A DNA stretch of 64,000 nt, from contig NC_133930.1 in NCBI RefSeq assembly GCF_964199755.1, forward strand, positions 60,479,962 through 60,543,961. The letters are read 5' to 3'. Below are positions 51,001 to 61,691 of this stretch, one piece after another. Source of the DNA: Larus michahellis. Taxonomy: Eukaryota; Chordata; Aves; Charadriiformes; Laridae. A model generated the notes under the pieces. That model made no database searches. It had not been told where the DNA came from and saw only the letters and a program-made list of their open reading frames with translations. A program made the position numbers and the translations under genes. Position 1 is the first letter of the stretch. Each line of letters begins with the position of its first letter.

Positions 51001-54000
51001 CTTTAATTGTCTTGCACGTTCTTTCATTTACATCATCTGTCTGAGGATAAGACAATACAATTTGTTTCATTCCAAACAGTGCAAACAGTTCTTCATTTAT
51101 CTTCAAAAGAAAAAGAACACAATTACTGAAGGTTTCCCTCTTCCGCATCACAGTTCCAGTAAACAAACGCAGTTTTCCACCTCTTGTTGCTATGATGGTG
51201 ACTGAGCGAAAGTCTTGCATACACATTCCCACCAAAAAGTCCACGGTTTGAGAGTGAGAGCTACAGGAATCAGTACGGCTTAGGAGCCAGTAATTGATGG
51301 TTTCTAAACACACTTCTGCCACTAACTCAATCTGTCGTTTCCTCTATATCATAGTCTCATGATTTCATCATCTTTAAGAGGATCCAAGTGTGAAAAGTTC
51401 TTCATAATCACCATAGGCCAGTATTAGAAATACCCTTTCCTATCTGCTATATTGGACAATATGGATGAATGAAATACAGCATGTTGGGAGTGTGAAAGCT
51501 TGTGCTAGTTCAACTGAGTAACAAAACCTGCACTATGACTGACAGTAAATGATTTTGCTTTGTTCTTTATCCAAATAATAAACCCCTGGGAAACCTGGCA
51601 TAATGTTACAATTGCATATAATTGGTTTGTCATTTTCTGTATGTACTAACTTATTTTTTTCTTTTAATTAAAGAAAAAATATTTACAGACTTTTTCAAGA
51701 ATAGTCTAAAATTCAAATTTAATACATGGTAAAATGCACTTTTTTCCTGGGGGAAAGACACCAGCCATGTAAGTACTTACCTGATAAACAAGCTCCTTCC
51801 CTTGATCAATAGGCATTTTTTGAGGTGGCCCATATAAGAAAAACACATTTATGATTGCTTTAGCAATTTCAGCTGCTGAAGTGTCATGCAGCGGGAAGAT
51901 AACAGTCCACCTTGTAAACAAATCTGTCATAACTATGATGTACTTGTGGCTTCTGTTGGTAATATTAAAAGGTCCCATTAGGTCTATAGTGACTGCTGTC
52001 CACGGGTCCTCAGCTTTGATAGGGTGTGTTTTGGGTGCGGTGGTGGTTGTATTCTTTGCCACTTGGCAATGCTGGCAAGCATACACCTAGTGCAAAAATC
52101 AAGGAAGACGCTATCAATAAAAAGCGATGGTTAAGGTTTAAGACAATCAGCAGGATCATAAGTGTCCACTATTCCTCTCTAAGTTATGGCAGACCAGGCA
52201 ACACAAAACAAATTCGCTTTATCATCTTTCTTATAATTTCTTACACTTAAGACTTTTCAGCCCTAGCATAAAAACAAAACAAACCCAAACAACAGTGAAG
52301 GCCAGGAGAAGCACAAGTGCAGGAATTCATAGCTGAACTCTGCCCATCGTGAAAGCACTGCGCTCTTTCAAGTCCATAGTATAAATTTTAATATCCATTA
52401 CTATCTGTAAATACTAAGGGAAGTATGAAGCAGCTGGGATCAAAAGAAAGTCCCAGTCATTCCCCTTTTGTTTCTACGGTGTATGCTGTGGATGAAAAAC
52501 ATTGGCATTGTACATAATCTTCTATTAATAACATGGAACGGCTTTATCTACAGGACAGAGCCCCTTTGTCCAAGTCTGAATTGAAAGCAAAGACCCATTT
52601 TCAGTTGATGTTACAGTTGCACATGAACCCAAAGTATTCAGGTGATGCAGCAAGCTGACAGCAACAGTAATTTGGCCATAAAGGACATTTACATACAGTT
52701 TCCTCAAGGACCACATTCTGCCTGGGGATCATGTCCATGTACCTTTGGGCGAAGCAGAAGGAACTTTCCCAAGAAGTGATTTGTTTAACTATTTCCTGAA
52801 CATGCCTAATTGTAAGGCAGATGCACCATTTTCATGTTCTTATCTGCCAGCAACCACTCTAGCCACATATCCTTGGGATGATACAATGCAACCTAACAAA
52901 GACCTGTAAGAGTCCTTGCAAGAGAAATCCCTCTCAAAGACCAGATGTGCCCTGCATGCTTAAAGGCAGTATGGCTCCCCAGCACTATGCAAGCCACATG
53001 GTCAGTAGTAAAAGAAAAAAGGAAACACTATGCTTTCCCAAGAAGACCGTTTACAATTTGATTGTAAGCTTACATTTCCTCCCCGTGAAGCTGTACGGGT
53101 GCTTTCTGTTATCAGTCATATGATTACAAAATGTTTGTAACAGACTACATTGAAAAAAGTATCCTGTGGCTATGAGACCGTACCCACTGCTTGACGTCAT
53201 TTGTTACAGAGGTCCAGTAGTAATTAGATTCCACTAAAGTCAGTGTCCTTGATATACCATGATGAGTGCCAGCAGCATTTTCGTGGCATTTCTCAAGCAC
53301 CTTTTTCTTCTCTTCATCTGAAAAAATTACCAGCCGCATTTGTTTTCTGTCTTTTCCAACATAGAACAATTTATTTTCTGAAAGAAGAAAAGTACCAGCA
53401 AATTATATGCAAGTGCTTTGTCTTTTGTTTAGTTAACTAAACCACTGTGCATGATCTGGTGCAGAATTTATTAGATCAACTTCAATTCAATTCTGTGTAG
53501 ATGTAGCTTTTTGTTTACAAGCACTTTAATTATGTCCTCCAAAGAGCCCACTGATCACCTATGTTTCTTAATCTGGACATGAGGCCTTATGAGGGCAAGT
53601 CAAAATGCAAACAATGTTCCCACAGGAAGTCTGACTGAAACACAAACTAATGCCGGGGGTGGGAAGGGGAGGTAGGACGTGTTATGAGACTTACTGTGTC
53701 TGCCTGCCAGCAACCTGACATTGCTATTTGCAGCTTTAACTCCTCCCTGCCTTCTCTCTACGTAGACTTGGCAGGTTTGATGGGACTGCGAGAGCACAGC
53801 AGACTACAGAGGCTCATATACCTCCTCACAGGGATGCAGTAAAGCTGTGAAGGGCCAGGAGGCTCTAAGGTGACAGATGGCAAAGCCATCCTTGCACTTC
53901 TGCCCAGCCACACACAGCGTCCTCTGGACAGGACCGAGCATTCCTCGTCTACAGCTGCAGATCAGAATTTCCCCTTTCTGTAGTCCTTTGAATTATGGAT

Positions 54001-54413
54001 TGCAATGGCTATGTATTTCCGCAGTATCTAGAACAAGGTTTGGCTTTTAAATAGACATATAAATCCCTCCTGGAAAGGACTAAAGCAGATTGAGTTTCCT
54101 TTCCTGTAAACATCCTGTTATATATTAACAAGGGTTAAGCAGAGTGTTTGTTTCATAGAGAATGTATATTACAATCATATTATGCTGCAGAGCAAGATCT
54201 CACTTTCTCTTTTTGTATCAGCAAATCTTCACCTAAAAATCTATTTTCATAGTAGTTTGAGAGAATCTTTTTACCTTTGAAAACAAATTTTTTGGCTGCT
54301 CTCCTGATTCCACTTCTTTCACTTGATAATGTTGTGGGATGATACTCCCCTGTTCGCTTGTAGTATGCAATCTGCTTCAGGTGGAGTCCACCATTTTTTC
54401 CACTACGGACCAT
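44729..54413 (-). CDS. GIN1: GIN1, gypsy retrotransposon integrase-like protein 1 (7 coding exons)
   Basis: A host gene domesticated from a Ty3/Gypsy-type retrotransposon integrase; its cellular role is not established. Coding exons on the minus strand: 54413-54275, 53377-53184, 52086-51781, 51100-50912, 50815-50651, 50189-49904, 45027-44729. All junctions are AG/GT, phases agree, and the sum is 1578 nt, i.e. 525 residues, close to the 522 of human GIN1. Start ATG at 54413-54411 has G at -3 and +4 and gives [20 protein letters not shown]. Domains: basic N-terminus, HHCC zinc-binding region (exons 2-3), integrase core (exons 3-4), a diverged linker (exon 5), an SH3-like C-terminal chromatin-binding-type segment ([20 protein letters not shown], exon 6) and a tail. 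All three acidic residues of the D-D-E triad appear present. A 5' UTR intron precedes the first exon (acceptor TTTGTTCAG at 54423-54421). Confidence 0.95.
45645..47346 (+). repeat. CR1 LINE, long copy with broken ORF2
   Basis: Longest CR1 of the window, in GIN1 intron 6 and antisense to the gene. It begins in the ORF2 endonuclease end ([20 protein letters not shown]), then LARG-style linker and the start of the reverse transcriptase ([10 protein letters not shown], then [14 protein letters not shown] in another frame), with frameshifts and stops. Near 46984 it jumps directly from early RT to the 3' region (GGGAGACCTTATTGCTCTCT), so most of RT is deleted. It ends in ACAATTCTATGATTCTATGATTC-type repeats at 47346. 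A fossil, not able to move. Confidence 0.93.
47347..49844. other. GIN1 intron 6 (remaining part)
   Basis: Non-coding, AT-rich. No exon or transposon recognised besides the CR1 upstream. Confidence 0.6.
49845..49903 (-). repeat. compound microsatellite at GIN1 exon 6 donor
   Basis: On the plus strand: TAGA/CAGA units, then a CA run, then TATATA, ending at the GIN1 exon 6 boundary at 49904. On the coding strand the intron therefore begins GTGTATATATATGTGTGTG and continues into TCTA/TGTC units. Confidence 0.9.
49904..50189 (-). CDS. GIN1: GIN1 exon 6, C-terminal domain
   Basis: Starts after CTTTCCACAG with [20 protein letters not shown], then [40 protein letters not shown] and [19 protein letters not shown]. 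The sequence resembles the SH3-like C-terminal domain of Ty3/Gypsy integrases. It ends in phase 1 at GAAAAAG before GTGTAT. This weak donor opens into a TA/TG repeat. Confidence 0.94.
50651..50815 (-). CDS. GIN1: GIN1 exon 5
   Basis: Acceptor AAATAG, then [20 protein letters not shown] and [20 protein letters not shown], ending ...DCQ before GTAAAT; phase 0 to 0. It covers the end of the integrase core and a helical linker, with moderate similarity to mammalian GIN1. Confidence 0.92.
50912..51100 (-). CDS. GIN1: GIN1 exon 4, integrase core second half
   Basis: Starts after TCTTTTGAAG, ends TTG before GTATGT, phase 0 to 0. Encodes [40 protein letters not shown] and [20 protein letters not shown]. 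The PQTD...NER segment lines up with the third catalytic acidic residue (Glu codon 51025-51023), 33 residues after the second Asp, against about 35 in Ty3/Gypsy integrases. Confidence 0.94.
51781..52086 (-). CDS. GIN1: GIN1 exon 3, integrase core first half
   Basis: Starts after TTTTGCACTAG with [12 protein letters not shown], ends ...YQ before GTAAGT, phase 0 at both ends. The cysteines of CQHC complete the zinc-binding domain. The Asp of TIDLMGPF (51984-51982) and the Asp of PIDQGKEL (51807-51805) are the first two acidic residues of the integrase catalytic triad. [14 protein letters not shown] is typical of Ty3/Gypsy integrase cores. Confidence 0.95.
52087..53183. other. GIN1 intron 2
   Basis: 1.1 kb with no recognised element. 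The other short GIN1 introns (50190-50650, 51101-51780, 53378-54274) likewise hold nothing recognised. Confidence 0.6.
53184..53377 (-). CDS. GIN1: GIN1 exon 2, zinc-binding region
   Basis: Starts after TTCTTTCAG, phase 1, ends TGG before GTACGG, phase 0. Encodes (E)[18 protein letters not shown], then [20 protein letters not shown] and [16 protein letters not shown]. The histidines of the HHGISR region pair with the CQHC cysteines of the next exon to form the integrase HHCC zinc-binding domain. Confidence 0.94.
54275..54413 (-). CDS. GIN1: GIN1 coding exon 1
   Basis: Begins at ATG (54413-54411), seven bases inside an exon whose acceptor is TTTGTTCAG. It encodes [40 protein letters not shown] and KKFVFK, and ends before GTAAAA in phase 1. 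The upstream in-frame Met at 54434 lies in the intron, so it is not the start. Confidence 0.94.
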
Positions 54414-54420
54414 TGCTAAC

Positions 54421-57400
54421 CTGAACAAATGCACAGTATTTGTTATAGATGGAGCAACTGTCAGAGGAGCACATCTTCAGTTTGTACTGTTTTCTTTGTA
54501 GTTCAGCAGTATCCTGATAACGTGGCATCTAAGAGGACGTTACACCATCCACTGCACTGCTCTTGAGACCCCCATGCTATCAACTTAAGCAATAGGGAAC
54601 ACTGCTTGACACACTAATTTTGTTCTACGTAAAGTTGGTTTTGTCAACCTGTATTTTAAAACTTCCAAACAATGGGGACTTCCATTATATTCATTGGACA
54701 GATGGAAAAATGAGACTAGAGAGAAAAAAATAGCTCTTCTCATTCTTAAACACTTGGATAGCTCTCAGATGCAGGTATGCTGGAGATTATATGTGTCCAA
54801 AGAGCCACCTTAGTCGGAAAAAACCCACATAGACAAATAGGAAAAAACAACTCCCTAGAGAGAAACTGATGGAAATTTATTTTGTTCATTAATTCATCTG
54901 ACTTTTAGATTCTGAAGTCCCAAACCAGACTCCGCATGTAAGGTAACAATTCATTCCCTGACACGGGCTGCCTTCCCTGATCACATTAATAAACATCATT
55001 AGTAAAATGCGTCATTGGTACAGGAAAAGTTTGCATCTAGCAAGAATAGCATCAAAATAATTAGGAATTAATGACAAGCAGAAATATTCACAGGCAGAAA
55101 TATTCATGCATGCTCTATACGATTTCAGTGACTTATTATTTTTTTCCAAATCTGCTCCAGCAGCAATGAAGATGTCGATGGAATGGCAGTTTGATTCTGC
55201 TCTAATTGATGTCTACAAGAGCAGGATCAGGCTTGGGGTCTGCCATGTTGTAATTTCTTAATGAATGCTGATTATCCACAGCATTGCACAAATTTCTCCC
55301 TTATCCTGCCAGTGTCTCAAGACTAGACAATGTAACAACATGTAGCCTGCTAAAAAGAGAAATCAGTTTGTCTGCCGTATCTGCTAAGTAGCATATAATT
55401 ACGGGGAAGTGACAGCATCCAGTCACTGTGGAATCCATGTTATCTCATTGAACCCTGATGCTATTTGAAAGCCAATTGGGTTAAGTCAGGATGTTTATTG
55501 TTCTACTTATGGATTCTCACCTACCTTTACTACACTGGGAGTGTGAAGGGGGCAAAGAGCTCTAAAAAGTGATTATGCCTCCTTTTATTTACTCTGTTCC
55601 TCACAGAAAATAAAATGCTGCATGATATTTACAGAATATGACATTATACATATACAGTTGGGCTAAACATTGCTGTGTTATCAGTGTTAAATGCATGCCA
55701 GGAACTTCACACTTAGCAAGAAGACCTTTGCCCCACTGAATACTTAATTTTGCACAACCTAGAGCTGGCTTTCAAAACCAGCCAAGTCTCTTGTCATACA
55801 ACATTTGCGTTTTAAAGTAAAATTCTCACACCTAAGAGAACGAGCACAGACAAACTTTTCACCGCTACAATCCTGTCTGCAAGGAAAGAGGGTGTTTCAG
55901 AACAGGGAAGGAGCAGAGCCAGAACAGAGTGCTGTTCCTAGTGATTTTGGCTGGCACAGCAGTTTTGTGTAAATTTACATCTGATACTACAAGCCAAAGC
56001 AACCCACTGAGCTGGTAAATTGGATAACAACAAAAAGGAAGGTGAGGCTACCACGTTAAAATTCATGTTTCTGTTGTTTTACAGAAGTCAATTAACTAGC
56101 ATTTCTGACAGTAAAAGCGTACCGGTGAAGAGCAATTAATATATCTTATCTACCAGGGACATGCGTTCAAGCTTCATTCAGGGCTCTCCCAAAGGCCATC
56201 CCGCAGTTACCCAAGCATGGCTGGAAGTCAAAACTACCCAGGTATGGTTTATCACTTAACCACTGGAATGACAGACCATTTTGGCTCGACACAGACTTTC
56301 ACACATGGCAAGAAAAGATGTTCCAGAACAATCTTTATTCTTCCAATACTTCTTCTCATGAAACTCTTGCCTGAAAATTAATATTCTCCATGTAGTACAT
56401 GGTTAGCAATTCTAACAAAATGAAGTTGCACAACAGTAAGATACATCTGAGCAGGACCACAGCTTATACTTCAGCTAAACAGAAATTATATCCTCATTCC
56501 TGCAATGGCCGTTTCTACTATAAAAGTTTAGAAGAGCGTACATAAGCAAATGAAGAAAGAATGCATTATATAGTATCCATATATATTTAATATATTTAGT
56601 AGGATCCCAATCCATTAAACTTAAGTGCTTCAATAGTCTGCTGGATTGCTGCTTAGAGGACAACATTAAACCAGCTTCATTCCTGAGTATTTAGTTTCCT
56701 ATGTCCCTACTCCCCAGTTTTTTTCCCCAATTCCTAATTTACTTTGTTTGGCCTAATCTTAAAAAAAAACAACAACAAAAAAAAAAACCCCTAACAAATT
56801 ATAAAGTATTCTGGGTTTGTTATTTAGAATAAACCATACTACTTCAGATAATTCATATGCTCTCTCTCTTAATACTCATAATGTCTAGTCTGTAACAATG
56901 AAAGGCTTCTGCAATCAGTCATCGATCCTTAATACCTTTGAAGCTGGAAAAGAATACACTGCTTTACAAGGAAAGTATTTCAGCAAAGAGAACAAAACTC
57001 CCATATAACAAGGGCTCTTTTTGCTTTAGTGTCTTAGGCAGAACAATCATACCTGCTTCATACAAACTTAACACTTTCTAACGCTCATCCCTCCACCCCC
57101 CCAATCACAATCCTAACTGCAAAACTCTCTTTTTTCAGTCCAGCTTTTGAGTACTTCCCCTGCCTTTATCTCACATTCCTACGAGAAATAGGAATTCCTC
57201 ATGGAGCCTTGAATACATCTTTTCTAACCAAAGCGCTTCCAGGAACCTGTAAATGAGACAAACACACTCACCTGCATCTCTCCCCCCCCTAGATTTTGCA
57301 AGCCTGAGCCATTTTTGACAGAGACACCTGACATTTCAGAACACCTTTACTTCTTAGGTATCTCCACCTTCAGTCTTGACACCACCCAACAGGCCTTTGG

Positions 57401-57500
57401 CACCATTAGGCCACACACAGGCCTCGGTCAGGATGGAATGTCACTGCAGATGACAACGCCGCCACCTCGGAGGCACAGGCAACTAAATCAAACCACTGCC
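54421..57500. other. GIN1 5' UTR intron
   Basis: Non-coding stretch between the first coding exon of GIN1 and the CpG island. No transposon recognised. Poly-A run at 56761-56788. A strong minus-strand donor CAG/GTGAGTGTG at 57274-57262 could end a GIN1 5' UTR exon, but other donors inside the island (for example CAG/GTGCGTG near 58036) are also possible. Confidence 0.5.
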
Positions 57501-57789
57501 CTAATCCCTGACCGACGCCTCGCAAATACCCCTTCATCGTTCACTGCGACCGCCACACGGGGACAGGAGAGGTGAGCAGGCCTGGCCCCCACAGAGGGCC
57601 GGCGGCCAGTGGAGCCCAGAGGGTAGGCACGCTAAGCCGAAGGGGCCTCATGGCCCGCGGCAGCGCCAGCCGTACCTCCCCGAAGCCTTTCCTCTGGGCA
57701 AGGCGTCCCGCCCGCCCTCAGCATCGCCCGCCGCAGCAACGCCACAGCCCCAAGGCCGCGCCCAAGCCCAGTTCACTCCCGACGCCTGG

Positions 57790-57814
57790 ACTACAGCCCC
57801 CAGCATGCAACGCG
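57790..57814 (+). promoter_or_regulatory. ZNF143 (SBS) type motif
   Basis: ACTACAGCCCCCAGCATGC followed by AACGCG closely fits the long ZNF143/Staf binding motif (ACTACA..TCCCAGCATGC). Located in the CpG island. Confidence 0.65.
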
Positions 57815-57850
57815 CCAGCCGCCAGCGCCCTGCCGCAACGCCCCTGCCCG

Positions 57851-57875
57851 CGCAGGGCACGCTGGGAGCAGTAGT
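57851..57875 (-). promoter_or_regulatory. second ZNF143 (SBS) type motif, inverted
   Basis: On the minus strand reads ACTACTGCTCCCAGCGTGCC then CTGCG, again fitting the ZNF143 motif. It faces the first copy across a 36-base gap. Confidence 0.6.
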
Positions 57876-58144
57876 CCCGCCTGGCCAGACGCGGCAAGCC
57901 TCACGCATGCGCGAATCGACGCCGACGCGATCTTTTTCCTTCCTCCCCCTCCGCCCCACCTCTCCCCGCCGCCGCCGTTCCCTGTCCCCTCCTCTCGGCT
58001 CCGCAGACCGGCCACTGCGGAAAGCCGCCGGGCACGCACCTGCTCCAGCAGAGGTATCGGCGCGACCGGCCCCGGGGCCTCTGCCCTGACCCCCGCCCGC
58101 CCTCCCTCTCCCCTTTTCCCGGCCTCCTGAGCGCAACAGCGGCC

Positions 58145-58283
58145 CTTGCGCCCCGAGACTTATGTGGCGCCCCCGGAAGTGGTGGGAGGGCGGGGCGGGG
58201 CGGAGCGGCCCGCGCAGCGGTGGCGCCTCCTCGATGGGACGCGGGGGCGCGGGCGGCGCCGGGCGCGGTGGCGCCGGGCGCAG
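58145..58283 (+). other. PPIP5K2: presumed PPIP5K2 exon 1 (5' UTR)
   Basis: No coding sequence of PPIP5K2 (diphosphoinositol pentakisphosphate kinase 2, which makes inositol pyrophosphates) is in the window. The assignment rests on the PAM-GIN1-PPIP5K2 gene order, the CpG island, and a strong donor GGGCGCAG/GTGAGG at 58283/58284 just after an ETS site and GC boxes. The transcription start is a guess; the exon could be elsewhere in the island. Confidence 0.4.
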
Positions 58284-61200
58284 GTGAGGTGGTTTCTCCC
58301 CGGCTGCCGCTCGGGGTCCCCCCCGTTCTTCCCCGCCGCCGTCCTGGGGGGATGCGGAGGGTGACGGCGGGGTCGATCCCGCCGGCCGCGCCCCGTTTTT
58401 GAGATGGGGGGGTGGCGGATCGCGGCGGGGTCGGGCTGCGGCCTGGGGACCGGCGCTGCTACCCCACCACCTGAGGGGCCGGCGCCTGTTCCCACCCCGG
58501 CGGGGCAGCTCCCCCGGTCGGGGGCGGCGGGGCGGCCCCTCGCCTGGGCTCCCCCGGGGGGGTGTCGGCGGGGCCGGGGGCGGCCGCAGGGGGAGGGCGG
58601 CTGCCAGGGTGCTTGCGGTGGGCGTGGGGCTGGCCGGCTCCGCGGCCGTGAGGAGCGGAGCGGGGTCGGTGGGCAGCATGTCGCCGTGTTGGGGGTGGCT
58701 CCGGCCCCGGTACCCGATGGCAGGAGGATGGGCAAAACCTTTCTAGTCCGCTTTTGTCCTTCGTGCAGGGCTGAAGCGTGCTGTTCAGTCAGCTGCAGCC
58801 ATCGGTAAGAGACAGTGGGCATGGCCAGTAGGCACGTCGAGCTTTTTGCCTCGTTTTGCGGTTTATTCTGTTCTCGGAAACAGTTTTTAACGAAAGAGCA
58901 GTGGCGTGCTGTGCTGTGCTGTGCTGTCAGAAGCGCAGGCGAAGCCTTTCAGCACAAAGAAGCACACGGGGTGAAAGGCAGAGTTCTTGAACGGGGGTGG
59001 GAGGGTGATGGGACGTCTCTTAAGCCACTGGATTCGGGGCAGCCTGTTAATATCCCAAAAAATTGTAAATTCCGTGTACAATCAGTTGGGCCAAGGGAGA
59101 TTGCTGTCTGCGTTGGGATCAAGCTAGGAAAGAAAAGCAGCAGCAGTGCCAGAGCTGAGAATCAGTTACACGTAGTAACCAGAAAATAACCTGTCAATGA
59201 GATAACCGGAGATGGGAGGGATGTATAGCTAGGGTGGCCTGTGTGACATTTCTCATTGCTCTCATGGTGTTTTCCTGAACCTGGGGACTTCACTGAATAT
59301 TGGTAAGCTTTGAATATGCTGGGGTTTTAGCGCTTTTATTGTTGATTTTGTAGTTAGCCACTCCTCACACAAGCAGGAAGACTGAGGGAGATCAGTATCA
59401 CAACCACGTTAAAATAAGTGGTTTCCTTTCTGATCCAAACCCCTTCTGTCTAGTGCTCTAAGCTGAAAAGCTGCTCTTTACAGTTGTTTGTTATAATATT
59501 CCTGCATTGTGTTGCATCTTTCTTTCTTAAGTAGTATTTCCCTTCACCTATTTAAGCTGCTCCGTTTCCATCTTTTCTGCATCCCTTCTACATCACTTTT
59601 CTACTTCAGTAGCAAGCCAACCTTTTTCTTTTGACCATAGAGTCTTCCTTTGGTTTGGTGAAAACTTGCATGATTGTAAGTGATGAGAGGCAGCTAAACG
59701 TATCACTCTCAACAAGTTTTGATTCAACCAGTAACAAGAGTATTGCTATGTAGAACTGGTTTTTGGCATAAAGATTTGATTTACATAATATGCTGCTTTT
59801 TTGGTTCAATATGTGAGAACTATGAATTTTTATACTGGTTGACTTGTCTTGGTTGGCTGATTCTTTTCTGTGGAAGAGTTCCATCCTCCTGGCAGTTGTA
59901 GTTAGAACAGATCAGGCCTCCAGAGGCTGAGCCTACTGAACTTTGGTATAGAATTTTGTGCAGAAGCTTTCGCATCTTTGCAGAAACTTTCACATCTCTA
60001 GAAAGTTGAGGTAACAAGTTGTAAGAATATGGAGAGGCTGTTTTGACATGTTTGGGTGGGACATGAGTGGAATCTCTAAAAGTTCAGAAGCCAGGCTTTC
60101 ATGAAACATTGAAGCTTGCAACAAATACAAATGTTTTTATGTGATATGTTTGACAAGGTTTGATTTAGAAAGGAACTTGAAGGTTAACGAATGTGAAGGT
60201 TATCTGTTCTGTGGCTGTGCAGGAGACACTTGTAACACATGCCAGATGTCAGTTTCTAGTAGTGTTTGCCAGTTAAAATACTGCCTTTCTATCTTGAAGG
60301 GAAGACAGTGATATTTACCAGACAGATTTTTCTAGACTTTTAAGGCTGTTCTGACACTTCTGTTGAAGGATGGTAATGGTTCATTTTGTAGTTTATGACG
60401 GCTAAAGAGTTGAAAGATGCCCTGTGATAGTGCAGTCCTTGGGGCTAAAACTCAAGAGTTTTAGCAGATGTCATTACATGTGCTGAAAGGTTACATTTCT
60501 GCTGGTGAGATATTGGAAAAAGACAAGTTCTGCAGGCAAAGAATTTGGTATGGGAAAGATGCATTGAAAAGTTATTTCACTTTAAGCTTGGTAATTCTAA
60601 ATGGCTGGAAATATTTTGCTTAACTAACTGTATGATTTTTAGGAACAAAAGCAAACATGGGGAAATCAGCCAATTACTATTTGAAAACTATAACCGTTGT
60701 GCTTTAGGACTAGAAATCTCATGCAACAACAACCTAAAAGGCATGTCTTTCCTTGCTGCGAAGCTGGCATCTTAACAGAATCCTGGTTCACATGGCATGG
60801 TACAATTCTTGAAGTTTTTAATCCCCTGCACTATGCTACTGTAATATGGAGGGTCAGATTGAAATCTTAGATTAGGCACAAACATTTCGGTGGGACAGTT
60901 CTTGGAAAATAATTTGGGTCCCGATGAGAAGACTTAGGTGACTGCAGTTAGTTGGTAATGTAGCTACATAGCACTTCAGGAAATGTAAGTAACACTGGCA
61001 AGAGTTGTTTCAGTAGGAAATGCCAGTAAGGTGGGTATTTCGGGATTCCTGTTGCTTGAGAGTGTAGGTGTCTGACTGGTCAAGATTTTGCACATTAGAA
61101 ACCTGCCTTCTGCTTGGCATCCAGAGCAGTGAGCCCTCTCCTGTAAGAAGAAACCCAGTGGCCACCTTTAAAGAAAACTAGTGGTGTATGGGAAAAGTGA

Positions 61201-61449
61201 AATTGGATTATGGTAGCCTAATGGTTAGAACAGTTGAATGGAACAGGACAAATACTGTTTCTGTTTCCTCCTGTCTCAGTGTTTTCAAGTGGGGGTGTTT
61301 TCAAGTGCAGTGTTTTCTGTTTATCGGAAAAATGTCCTAACCGCCAAGCTGTAAAAAGTGTGGGTAAAAGCACCTGTACATATACTTTACTGACAAGATA
61401 GAGTGGAGGTAACACTGCAATAGTTTTTTTGCCCAAGAAACACATTTAA
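58284..61449. other. presumed PPIP5K2 intron 1
   Basis: After the CpG island the sequence is unremarkable. A short TGCTG/TGTGC pentamer run is at 58907-58927. No exon or transposon recognised; the PPIP5K2 start codon exon was looked for and not found. Confidence 0.5.
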
Positions 61450-61682
61450 GCTGCAACAGGGTAGGTTTAGACTGGACATTAGGTTTTCACAGAAAGAGTG
61501 GTCAGACACTGGAATAGGCTGCCCAGGAGGTGGTGGAGTCACCACCCCTGAATGTGTTTAAGAGTTGTTTAGATGTGGTGTTAGGGGATATGGTGTAGGG
61601 GAGAACTTTGTAGAGTGGGGTTGATGGTTGGACTCGATGATCCCAAGGGTCTTTTCCAACCTAAATGATTCTATGATTCTAT
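61450..61682 (+). repeat. CR1 LINE, 3' end fragment
   Basis: CR1 3' end: CAACAGGGTAGGTTTAGACT, GGAATAGGCTGCCCAGGAGG, 'GGTTGGACTCGATGATCCCA', then CTAAATGATTCTATGATTCTAT. It ends ten bases before a solo LTR. Confidence 0.92.
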
Positions 61683-61691
61683 TTGGAGCAG

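Larger units (their letters stand above)
57500..58700. promoter_or_regulatory. CpG island, probable divergent GIN1/PPIP5K2 promoter
   Basis: Abrupt rise in G+C and dense CpG dinucleotides against an AT-rich background. It sits between the 5' end of GIN1 (minus) and the expected 5' end of PPIP5K2 (plus), as in mammals. It contains two ZNF143-type motifs, an NRF1-type GCATGCGC (57905-57912), an ETS site CCGGAAGT (58173-58180) and GC boxes (58191-58203). There is no TATA box. Confidence 0.8.

Noticed and set aside
51706-51780. extension of GIN1 exon 3 reading frame past the donor
   Set aside because: The frame runs into the intron after a clean GTAAGT donor at 51780; the next exon restores the conserved sequence.
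57648-58679. 343-codon open frame on the minus strand, the longest in the window
   Set aside because: It lies wholly in the CpG island; stop codons are rare there by composition. The peptide is Pro/Arg/Gly/Ala low-complexity with no domain, and overlapping frames on both strands are open as well.
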